Source: Lachnospiraceae bacterium (GTDB lineage: Bacteria > Bacillota > Clostridia > Lachnospirales > Lachnospiraceae). Taken from it: 50,745 nt of DNA. The stretch covers positions 1 to 50,745 of the forward strand of contig JALFVM010000194.1 of the NCBI GenBank assembly GCA_022787145.1. The letters run 5' to 3'. Below are positions 1-6,907 of the stretch, in pieces. The notes beneath the pieces were generated by a model that worked only from the letters and a program-made list of their open reading frames with translations, was not told the origin of the DNA and searched no databases. Positions within the stretch are counted from its first letter, which is position 1. Each line of letters starts with the position of its first letter. A program made the position numbers and the translations under genes.

Positions 1-248
1 GCCTGCGAAAATCTGCCAAAGGTCTGCCGGAACAAGCGGACAAACCTGCACTTTGATTTCGGAAGGTTATCAATCTGTGCAAATTGGCTGTTCTACTTTG
101 TTGGCAATGTCTTTTGTTGAAAAGTGTGCCAGACAGAAGAATATATGCACTTTCATGGATTTTTGCTTGTATGTCTCGGGATATTACTTGCTGAACAGTT
201 ACGTTTTTTCAAAATCTGCATCATTTGCGAAAATGTAGGAGTTTTCTG

Positions 249-456
249 CATGACCGTGCTCGTCCGGGAGGGATACCGCCGCCCAGGCATTTGGGAAAAT
301 TTTCGCAGATTTTTCGAGCATAGCGATTGCTCGCGACGCACTGTTTGAGCACCGCGTGCGAGTTCGCGGCAAGAGCAATCCATAAGCGGCGCAGAAAAAG
401 CAAGAAAATCGACATGCCTGGGTGGCGGTATCCCTCCCGGGCGAGTGCAGGTCATG
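249..456. repeat. Long imperfect inverted repeat in non-coding DNA
   Basis: The left arm at 249-290 and the right arm at 414-456 are reverse complements over about 42 bases with few differences. The core GGGATACCGCC pairs with GGCGGTATCCC, and the outer CATGACC pairs with GGTCATG. A nested pair GATTGCTC (325-332) and GAGCAATC (373-380) lies in the loop, so the whole block could fold into a long branched hairpin. Open frames on both strands here are short, overlap each other and lack ribosome sites, so I read 1-599 as non-coding. It may be a dispersed intergenic element, but only one copy is in the window. Confidence 0.6.
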
Positions 457-569
457 TGGAAAAACTCCGGAAGTTATCGACCCGAAAACATTGCCGTTTG
501 AAAGTGTTCCGTTGACCAGGAAAACGGTGCACCTAAGACTACAAACAGGAATTGATAGAAATCTTCATC

Positions 570-598
570 TGGACATTTGATCCAAAAAATGCTATATT
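570..598 (+). promoter_or_regulatory. Candidate promoter of the VanZ-like gene
   Basis: TGGACA (570-575) and TATATT (593-598) are separated by 17 bases, and TG one base before the -10 makes it an extended -10. Transcription would start at about 605, right at the start codon, implying a leaderless or nearly leaderless message. No ribosome site is visible upstream of ATG 600 or 606, which fits, but the call is tentative. Confidence 0.35.
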
Positions 599-599
599 G

Positions 600-1103
600 A
601 TGAGCATGAAATATGTATTTAAGCCGCTGTCATTTCTTCCGGCCATACTTATGATGTACTTAATCTTTACATTTTCAGGACAGTCAGGAGAGTCCTCAGC
701 AGAATTAAGCTACAAAGTAAGCTGCAAGGTGGTAGAGATACAGGGCACTCTCACAGGACAACATTATGATGATTATACAATCGCCGTGAAAGCCGATGCC
801 ATTCACTACAAAGTGCGAAAGGTTGCTCACATGACGGAATACTTTTTGCTGGCAATTGCTGTGGCATTTCCTTTCTATGTCTATGGGCTACGTGGATTTC
901 CGCTCGTCGTGCTGACGATGCTGATCTGCGTCAGCTTTGCCGGACTGGATGAATATCACCAATCCTTTGTTGCTGGGCGCGGTCCGTCGAAAAAAGATGT
1001 TTTCATCGATAGCTGCGGTGCATTCATTGGAGTTATATTCGTCCGCATTTTTTGCTGGATTTTTCTGGGACTCCTTCCAGGACACAAAAAAAGAAAAGCA
1101 TGA
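600..1103 (+). CDS. VanZ-like family membrane protein
   Basis: This 167-residue membrane protein has the VanZ-like pattern. It has an N-terminal transmembrane segment ending in FTFSGQSGESS, then RKVAHMTEYFLLAI and GLDEYHQSFVAGRGPSKKDVFIDSCGA before the last helix. The family includes VanZ of the teicoplanin-resistance cluster, but most chromosomal members have no known role, so no resistance function should be assumed. Start 600 (or 606) was chosen because the family usually begins a few residues before the first helix; an in-frame TTG at 552 is possible but adds an atypical hydrophilic N-terminus. It is the only plus-strand gene in the first 20 kb and is followed by a strong hairpin. Family assignment is firm, function unknown. 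Confidence 0.85.
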   Translation: MSMKYVFKPLSFLPAILMMYLIFTFSGQSGESSAELSYKVSCKVVEIQGTLTGQHYDDYTIAVKADAIHYKVRKVAHMTEYFLLAIAVAFPFYVYGLRGFPLVVLTMLICVSFAGLDEYHQSFVAGRGPSKKDVFIDSCGAFIGVIFVRIFCWIFLGLLPGHKKRKA

Positions 1104-1114
1104 GAGAATGACGT

Positions 1115-1177
1115 GAACAGGGGGGACAGGTTTATGTTCTGATTTTCAATCAGGACATAAACCTGTCCCCCCTGTTC
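1115..1177. terminator. Very long hairpin, probable bidirectional terminator or repeat element
   Basis: A 30-base arm (1115-1144) pairs with 1148-1177 with a single G-T wobble and a 3-base loop. The arm starts GAACAGGGGGGACAGG and is followed on the plus strand by a run of seven T. It lies between the convergent VanZ-like gene and the permease remnant. The stem is about twice as long as an ordinary intrinsic terminator, so it could also be a palindromic dispersed element that has been recruited as terminator. Confidence 0.7.
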
Positions 1178-1186
1178 GCCCTTTTT

Positions 1187-1834
1187 TTATTTTGTCTGTT
1201 TCGGCAGCACAACATTTAGGATGATTGCAGCAAACGCTGCCGGAACAATTCCTGATCCTCCAAAAATCAATTGAACAGCCTGCGGCATAGCACTCGTTGC
1301 TCCTGATGTAGAACCAAGTCCATCACAGATAATTCCGCCGGATAACTCCTTATCCGTAGCTTCTCTGTTCATTCCACCCTCAATACATCCTGAGAAAGGT
1401 TTCAGACATGCACCAAGTACCCCCTCAAATAAGCCTCCAATCAGGGAAGCTCCGAGAATGGTTCCATAAGCGATCACGCCCTGTCCCATCGTTGCCACAA
1501 CACTTTGAAATACCCCCAGAAAGCCAGATGAGGTTCCCATGATAATCGGAACTTTTCCACCACAGGGACCTATCGAAAAGAGCTGTACCAAAGTGACAAT
1601 GCCTGCAATTGTCATCGAATTCTGCAAAACCGCTGTACGCAATTCCGCAAATCCGGCATCTGCCGTAATCCCACATGCGCCCAATATAATAATCAAAGGA
1701 GTCAGGTTACCCACAAACATGGCCATAATATGCTGCATTCCAAGCAGAACAGCTTCGTTCAATGGCAAACTTCCATAAAACGAATCCGGATTCCCCCGTC
1801 TTACTTTTTTCATTTGTGCTTTGTCATTTTTCAT
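1187..1834 (-). pseudogene. NCS2 xanthine/uracil permease, internally deleted
   Basis: The 215-residue product is readable as a nucleobase:cation symporter-2 permease but is about half the usual length (roughly 430-460). Residues 1-150 match the N-terminal helices (PLNEAVLLGMQHIMAMFVGN, GKVPIIMGTSSGFLG). The sequence then jumps to the mid-protein segment GGMNREATDKELSGGII and again to the C-terminal end (MPQAVQLIFGGSGIVPAAF). Two in-frame deletions, together over 200 residues, explain this. The conserved QNxG substrate region is missing. The frame is intact and the ribosome site (AAAGGAG) is good, so a short protein may still be made, but transport seems very unlikely. The deletion points cannot be fixed without an intact homolog. 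Confidence 0.75.
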
Positions 1835-1860
1835 ATCATCATCTCCTTTAAAATAAAAAT

Positions 1861-1892
1861 AAAGGAGAGAAGTCTAAAAACTTCTCTCCTTT
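1861..1892 (-). promoter_or_regulatory. Leader hairpin (attenuator-like) of permease gene
   Basis: A perfect 13-bp stem (1861-1873 with 1880-1892) lies in the leader of the permease gene. On the minus strand it is followed by ATTTTTATTTT and then the ribosome site, so it looks like an intrinsic terminator placed before the start codon. Related purine permease genes often carry a purine riboswitch here. I see no aptamer core in the short remaining leader, so this may be the terminator half of a lost or shortened switch. Confidence 0.5.
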
Positions 1893-1914
1893 GAGTAATA
1901 AAATATTGTTCATA

Positions 1915-1943
1915 CAATAACACAGCTTTGCACTGTTTGTCAA
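1915..1943 (-). promoter_or_regulatory. Promoter of permease remnant
   Basis: On the minus strand TTGACA (1938-1943) and TTATTG (1915-1920) are separated by 17 bases, just downstream of the stop codon of the preceding gene. The perfect -35 box makes this a credible sigma-A promoter. Confidence 0.55.
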
Positions 1944-1948
1944 TTCTT

Positions 1949-2362
1949 TTATTTTTCTTCTACCTCATCAACCACGCCATCCGGCACTTCTACATGATTT
2001 GCAAGCCTGGCACGCTCACTGATAGACATCGGCTTATTCTCACCCGGAAGAGGGATCTCCATTTCTTCCTCTGGATTCTCTGCCGCCTCACGCTCTGCTT
2101 CCTCTTTCTCGATTTTTGCAATCCGATTCAATGCCCGAACAGAAAAAATAAGAAAATAAATCGAACATCCCACAAACAGCACAACTGCCAGCAGCATCCA
2201 TGGACTGATTCCGCTTTCACCGGTAAAAAATCCTTTTACGATTCCAAAGGAAAGATATAGCAAATATCCCGCTACCAGAATACGAATATAATGCATACTC
2301 TTATTCATATTCGGTTTCTTTTCTTCCTCATTCATATTTGAATTTTTTTCTTCGTTATCCAT
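1949..2362 (-). CDS. Small two-helix membrane protein, unknown
   Basis: The 137-residue product has a charged, Glu/Asn-rich N-terminus, two hydrophobic segments (about residues 26-46 and 52-75) and an acidic Glu-rich C-terminal tail. I recognise no family. Start 2362 follows a clear GGGAGG site. It lies 40 bases downstream of malQ on the same strand with no terminator between, so it is probably cotranscribed with malQ. Confidence 0.75.
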   Translation of the reverse strand: MDNEEKNSNMNEEEKKPNMNKSMHYIRILVAGYLLYLSFGIVKGFFTGESGISPWMLLAVVLFVGCSIYFLIFSVRALNRIAKIEKEEAEREAAENPEEEMEIPLPGENKPMSISERARLANHVEVPDGVVDEVEEK

Positions 2363-2402
2363 ACCTCAATCCTCCCATTTCAGTCTGGTACACATTCATT
2401 CA

Positions 2403-3887
2403 TCAGATTCTTCCGTAAAGTTTTGAGAGATTTCTCATTCTCTCCAGTATCTTGTGATCAATTTGATTTTTCGTCAGACGCCACTTCCAGTTATCTCCAA
2501 GTGTGGATGGTGCATTCATACGCGCCTCTCCTCCAAGACAGAGATAATCCTGAATCGGAACAACTGCCAGATCGGCAACACTCGCAATCGCAAGGCGAAT
2601 CATATCCCACACAGCCTCATCCAGATCGTCTCCTTTGCTGTTCGCATAACGAAGAGCAAACTCACGGTCATGTTCACTTGCTGTCTCCAGCCAGTTTTTC
2701 GTTGTATCATTGTCGTGTGTTCCCGTATACACGACACAATTGTAAGAATATTTATGGGTCAGATAATCACTGTTCTCTGATGAGTCAAATGCAAACTGCA
2801 GCACCTTCATTCCCGGAAAACCGCTCTCTCTGAGCATCTGGCGCACGCTGTCTGTGAGGAAGCCAAGATCTTCTGCGATGACATTAACATTTCCGAGATG
2901 ATTGCGAATCGCATGGAACAACTCCATTCCCGGTCCTTTCTCCCAATGCCCGTTTTTGGCCGTATCATCGCCATAAGGAATGGAATAATACTCATCAAAT
3001 CCGCGAAAATGGTCGATGCGTACTACATCATAAAGACGGAAACTGTGTTCGATGCGCTGAATCCACCAGCTATATCCCGTAGAACGATGGTACTCCCAGC
3101 TGTAAAGAGGGTTGCCCCAAAGCTGACCATCAGGAGAGAATCCATCCGGTGGACATCCAGCTACCGCAATCGGCTCATTGTTTTCATCAAACTGAAACAT
3201 CAATGGATTTGCCCAGGTGTCTGCACTGTCAAATGCCACATAAATCGGAATATCTCCGATGATCTGTATACCGTTCTCATTGGCGTATTTCTTCACAACA
3301 TTCCACTGCTGATAAAAAAGATACTGCTGGAAGCGATAAAACGTAATTTCATCCGCCAGTTCTTCTCTGCACTTTTGAATTGCTGCCGGATGACGGTCAC
3401 GAAGCTCCTGAGGCCATTCATTCCATCCTGCACCGTCCTGATGATTTTTAATTGCCATATAAAGCGCATAATCTTCCAGCCAGAATCCGTTCTCCTGAAT
3501 AAACTTCCAGTAATCCGGCTCTGCATCCAGATCATAATTCTCATATGCTTTGCGCAAGAGTTTAAAACGTGATTCATATACTTTTTCATAATCTACGTAG
3601 CTTTCACTTCCGCCCCAGTCACACGCTTCACACTCTTCCTCTGTGAGCACACCCTTCTCAATCAATGCCTCCAGATCGATAAAATATGGATTTCCCGCAT
3701 AAGTAGAAAATGACTGATATGGGGAATCTCCATATCCCGTCGGTCCCAACGGCAGAATCTGCCAGAATCTCTGTCCTCCTGCAATCAGCTGATCCACAAA
3801 CTCCAATGCCTCTTTTGAAAAACAGCCAATACCATACTTCGATGGCAGGCTTGAAATCGGTAATAATACACCACTTGATCGTCTCAT
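2403..3887 (-). CDS. malQ: 4-alpha-glucanotransferase (amylomaltase)
   Basis: This GH77 enzyme of 494 residues, normal for the bacterial family, disproportionates maltodextrins by moving glucan chains between acceptors in the cytoplasm. It begins with the typical SSGVLLPISSLPSKYGIG and contains the GH77 landmarks: QILPLGPTGYGDSPYQ near residue 45, the nucleophile region VRIDHFRGF, the acid/base region VIAEDLGFLTDSV and the third acidic residue in YTGTHDNDTT. The start codon follows an AGGAGGATGAGAC ribosome site. It would work with glycogen or maltodextrin metabolism; a GlgB-like gene is at the far end of this window but not linked to it. Confidence 0.96.
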   Translation of the reverse strand: MRRSSGVLLPISSLPSKYGIGCFSKEALEFVDQLIAGGQRFWQILPLGPTGYGDSPYQSFSTYAGNPYFIDLEALIEKGVLTEEECEACDWGGSESYVDYEKVYESRFKLLRKAYENYDLDAEPDYWKFIQENGFWLEDYALYMAIKNHQDGAGWNEWPQELRDRHPAAIQKCREELADEITFYRFQQYLFYQQWNVVKKYANENGIQIIGDIPIYVAFDSADTWANPLMFQFDENNEPIAVAGCPPDGFSPDGQLWGNPLYSWEYHRSTGYSWWIQRIEHSFRLYDVVRIDHFRGFDEYYSIPYGDDTAKNGHWEKGPGMELFHAIRNHLGNVNVIAEDLGFLTDSVRQMLRESGFPGMKVLQFAFDSSENSDYLTHKYSYNCVVYTGTHDNDTTKNWLETASEHDREFALRYANSKGDDLDEAVWDMIRLAIASVADLAVVPIQDYLCLGGEARMNAPSTLGDNWKWRLTKNQIDHKILERMRNLSKLYGRI

Positions 3888-3919
3888 GTCTCATCCTCCT
3901 GTACTCTCATGTGCTGTCT

Positions 3920-3948
3920 ATTTTACCACTTTTCACTAAAAATGTCCA
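3920..3948 (-). promoter_or_regulatory. Promoter of malQ
   Basis: On the minus strand TGGACA (3943-3948) and TAAAAT (3920-3925) are separated by 17 bases, giving a leader of about 25 bases before malQ. No operator for a maltose-type repressor stands out. Confidence 0.5.
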
Positions 3949-3975
3949 AAAAAATTTGTGGTTTTTGTCGATTTT

Positions 3976-4098
3976 TTATATTTTATCTTCTATATAGACC
4001 AGTGTTCCCTTGTCTGTCTCCCCATTTTTTCCACATGCGGTCATACAAAAAAGCAACAGCAAAGCAATTTCAATCACAATTATGATTTTTTTCATCAT
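3976..4098 (-). CDS. Tiny putative lipoprotein, 40 residues
   Basis: This short frame encodes a basic start (MMKKI), a hydrophobic stretch (IVIEIALLLLF), a lipobox-like CMTACG and then about 18 hydrophilic residues ending at TAA. A GGGAG ribosome site lies about 8 bases before the first ATG, and TATAAT (4136-4141) lies upstream. The features match a lipoprotein signal peptide with almost no mature domain. It could be a real micro-lipoprotein or the stump of a decayed lipoprotein gene. It occupies the otherwise empty 3888-4283 interval. Confidence 0.45.
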   Translation of the reverse strand: MMKKIIIVIEIALLLLFCMTACGKNGETDKGTLVYIEDKI

Positions 4099-4169
4099 AA
4101 ATAAATCTCCCACGTTCTGTTATTGTTCACATCTTATTATAAACAGACTATGGAAAATCATACAGCAAA

Positions 4170-4214
4170 AAAATCACTGTTTTTACAGTCTTTCTCTGTC
4201 AAAACAGTGATTTT
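4170..4214 (-). terminator. Terminator of the ppk1-pstS2-Na/Pi operon
   Basis: A perfect 14-bp stem (4170-4183 with 4201-4214) is followed on the minus strand by seven T. It lies 70 bases after the Na/Pi cotransporter stop codon. Confidence 0.8.
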
Positions 4215-4283
4215 CGCCTGATGCAGACGGGAACAAAAGCCCTATATTGCGACATTTTCTTTTTTTATTGCATCATATCCTAT

Positions 4284-5993
4284 TCATTTTTCAACCGTTT
4301 TTTTGTCATCCTCGATCATAAAATAATGAAAATCCACCTGACCGGAAATAGCCTCTGCGATATTCACACAGGAATTTCCGATTCTGTCAATGGCATGCAA
4401 CACCTTTGAAAACGGTGCAGTCAGGCTTGCCGAACATTTTCCGTTCGCCACACGGTTCATATGTGCCTTTCTCATATTCAGATCCAGGTCCATGATCTGA
4501 TCCTTCTGTCTGAGAATGTCCCGTGCTTTTTCTTTCTCTCCACTTTCAATCATCAAAAAGGTATCGGTGTACATATTCTCCACCTTTCGAAGGCTTTGCT
4601 CCAGTTCCAGCATTGCCTCTCTGGTAAATTCATACGTTCCGTCAATCTTATCCTGAATGGAATCAGAAATATCTTTGCATAAGCTGCTGATACGTTCCAC
4701 ATCGCTGAGTATGTACATCATTCTGGCTGTCTGAGTCGCCTGTTCTTCTGTCAGAACACCTGCGGAAAACATCTCTGCCAGATAATCCGTAATCTTGATA
4801 TTCAGATTTTCCACAATGTATTCTTTAGACTCGACTTCGGCAAGAATCATCTCGTCCTCTGTCTTGGCTGCCTCTGCGGTTTTCTGCAGCATTTCCTTTA
4901 CCATATTGCAGCAGCGCAGTACTTCCTTCGCCACCATCTGTAATGCCGCTGCAGGCTGGTTGATGATATTGGAATCCAGATACCATGCTTCTGCCGGGTT
5001 TTGCTCGTCTTTTCTTTTTCCATCCGGAATCAGTTTCATTACAACTTTCACCATCACACCGAGAAGAATCGTCCACACAACTGTCATACAGAGGTTGAAA
5101 CCGGTATGCGCATTGGCAATCTGTCTGGAAATCACTTCAATTTCAGGGCCCTTTGGAGAAATCTGCTGAATCAAAGCTGCGTACGGTTTTGTAAACCAGA
5201 TAAATACCAGAGAACCGGAAACATTAAAAATACAATGTGCCAATGCTGTTCTCTTTGCATCTTTGGACTGACCGATACTTGCCAGAAGTGCCGTGATCGT
5301 TGTTCCGATGTTATCTCCGAGAAGTACAGGAAGTGCACCCGCCAGACCAAGAATACTGCTCACGCCATCCGGGCCTGCCTGCGCCGCAAAATTCTGTAAG
5401 ACCGCAATCGTAGCACTGCTGCTCTGCACAACAAGGGTCATTCCGGTACCAACCAACAGACCGAGAATCGGAACATCTGCCACTTTTCCAATCAAATCAA
5501 CAAAAATCGGGCTGGATGCAAGTGGTTTCATGACGCTTCCCATCGTCTCAATTCCCAGAAACAGAAGTCCGAACGCAAAAATTGTCTGACCGATGTTTTT
5601 CCACTTTTCAGATTTCACAACAAAAGAAACAAAAAATCCCAGAAATACGAACAGATAAATATAGTCACTGATTTTAAAAGCAATAATCTGTGCCGTCATC
5701 GTCGTTCCGATATTCGCACCAAAAATAATGGAAATTGCCTGTGGAAGACTCATCAGTCCCGCACTGACAAATCCAATCGCCATAACGGTGGTAGCACTGC
5801 TGCTTTGCAGAACAGCCGTTGTCAGAGCTCCCGCGATCACGCCAAGCAGGCGGTTCTTTGTGAGCAGCGATAACACTTTTTTCATCTTCTCTCCGGCAGC
5901 TTTCTGCAGACTCTCGCTCATCATATTCATACCATAAATGAATATGGCAAGACCGCCAAACAATCCAAATATAATCTGTAATGTATCCTTCAT
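4284..5993 (-). CDS. Na+/phosphate cotransporter with PhoU-like tail
   Basis: The 569-residue membrane protein belongs to the NptA/YjbB Na/Pi cotransporter family, which moves phosphate with sodium. The N-terminal half carries the two hallmark inverted-repeat motifs, TTAVLQSSSATTVM (about residue 60) and LVVQSSSATIAV (about residue 190), each followed by GANIGTT or GDNIGTT. From about residue 340 the protein is soluble and helical, with a PhoU-like pattern (VERISSLCKDISDSIQ, AIDRIGNSCVNIAE). It is last in an apparent operon with ppk1 and a PstS-like lipoprotein (17-base gap), so it is probably under phosphate control. Direction of transport is not known from sequence. Confidence 0.92.
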   Translation of the reverse strand: MKDTLQIIFGLFGGLAIFIYGMNMMSESLQKAAGEKMKKVLSLLTKNRLLGVIAGALTTAVLQSSSATTVMAIGFVSAGLMSLPQAISIIFGANIGTTMTAQIIAFKISDYIYLFVFLGFFVSFVVKSEKWKNIGQTIFAFGLLFLGIETMGSVMKPLASSPIFVDLIGKVADVPILGLLVGTGMTLVVQSSSATIAVLQNFAAQAGPDGVSSILGLAGALPVLLGDNIGTTITALLASIGQSKDAKRTALAHCIFNVSGSLVFIWFTKPYAALIQQISPKGPEIEVISRQIANAHTGFNLCMTVVWTILLGVMVKVVMKLIPDGKRKDEQNPAEAWYLDSNIINQPAAALQMVAKEVLRCCNMVKEMLQKTAEAAKTEDEMILAEVESKEYIVENLNIKITDYLAEMFSAGVLTEEQATQTARMMYILSDVERISSLCKDISDSIQDKIDGTYEFTREAMLELEQSLRKVENMYTDTFLMIESGEKEKARDILRQKDQIMDLDLNMRKAHMNRVANGKCSASLTAPFSKVLHAIDRIGNSCVNIAEAISGQVDFHYFMIEDDKKTVEK

Positions 5994-6010
5994 GATTCTC
6001 TCCTATTCGT

Positions 6011-6895
6011 TTACTGATTCAATTCTTCCCACTTTACAAACATTCCTGTAAATACATTTTTCAATTCTTCCAAAGTAATATCCTCCAGAGGATTTTCTGC
6101 ATTCACGATTACTGCAATATCATCCTCAGCAATCGCCTCATAATCCAGCAATTCCATCTCGTAATCCTTGAGATCTCTGGATGACATTCCGAAATCAAAT
6201 TCACCCGACATAGCTTTGGTAAGTCCATCAGAGGAATCTGAAGACTGCACAATAATTTTTGCGTTGGAATTGATTTTCATGTAGGCATTTGCCAGATTTG
6301 CTATCAATGGTGCCACGGATGTAGAACCACCGATTTTTAATGTTCCTTTTGCTTTATTTGACAAAAACGAACTGCTCTTTGCCACGGGAATATAAGCTTC
6401 GGCCACTATATCCTGCCCCGCACCGTGCACATAAGAAAGGAAATCCTGTTCCAGTTCACTAAGCTGACCAGAGTATGCCAGATAAAAGGTACGGCTTAAC
6501 GGATAGCTTTTTTCTTCCAGACTGGCCTGCGTTCCGTTGACCTTCAAAACCTTTATCCCGCCGTCCTCCGGCACAGTTCCAAGAGAAATATAGCCGACAG
6601 CCGATGTATTTTCGCCCACCAGTTTGCACACTTCCTCCGCATTTTCTGCAATTTGCGCTTTGTCTGTTGTCAAATCCTGTTTTCCTTCCTCATTTCCCAC
6701 AAATCCTACAAGCTCGGCAAATGCACTTCTGGTTCCGGATCCCTCTTCTCTTGAAATAACCTGAATATCCTTTAATTGATCCAATCCCTCTGTTTTCGTG
6801 CGCTGAGAACTGTCCTGACCGCTTTGACTACATCCTGACAGCAGCGCTGCCATAAGCAATGCAGATAACAGAACCGGCATTTTTGTTCTTTTCAT
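6011..6895 (-). CDS. PstS-like phosphate-binding lipoprotein, permuted
   Basis: The 294-residue protein has a lipoprotein signal ending in LLSGC (Cys at about 22). It contains both halves of a PstS-type binding protein, but the half with SREEGSGTRSAF comes first (from about residue 48) and the half with GGSTSVAPLIANLANAY and FGMSSRDL comes second (from about residue 185), the reverse of usual PstS. The second copy at 14726-15658 has the same order. The gene lies 12 bases after ppk1, with a ribosome site overlapping the ppk1 stop, and 17 bases before the Na/Pi cotransporter. It probably binds phosphate at the cell surface and could feed the PstCAB permease or act as a sensor; no second permease is encoded here. 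Confidence 0.88.
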   Translation of the reverse strand: MKRTKMPVLLSALLMAALLSGCSQSGQDSSQRTKTEGLDQLKDIQVISREEGSGTRSAFAELVGFVGNEEGKQDLTTDKAQIAENAEEVCKLVGENTSAVGYISLGTVPEDGGIKVLKVNGTQASLEEKSYPLSRTFYLAYSGQLSELEQDFLSYVHGAGQDIVAEAYIPVAKSSSFLSNKAKGTLKIGGSTSVAPLIANLANAYMKINSNAKIIVQSSDSSDGLTKAMSGEFDFGMSSRDLKDYEMELLDYEAIAEDDIAVIVNAENPLEDITLEELKNVFTGMFVKWEELNQ

Positions 6896-6907
6896 TTTTT
6901 AATCCTC

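Noticed and set aside
153-455. Open frames on both strands across the left-edge inverted repeat
   Set aside because: They overlap one another, have no ribosome sites, and their length follows from the GC-rich repeat arms; no family is recognisable.
1835-1948. Purine riboswitch upstream of the permease gene
   Set aside because: The leader is only about 80 bases and lacks the conserved three-way-junction core; only a terminator-like hairpin is present.
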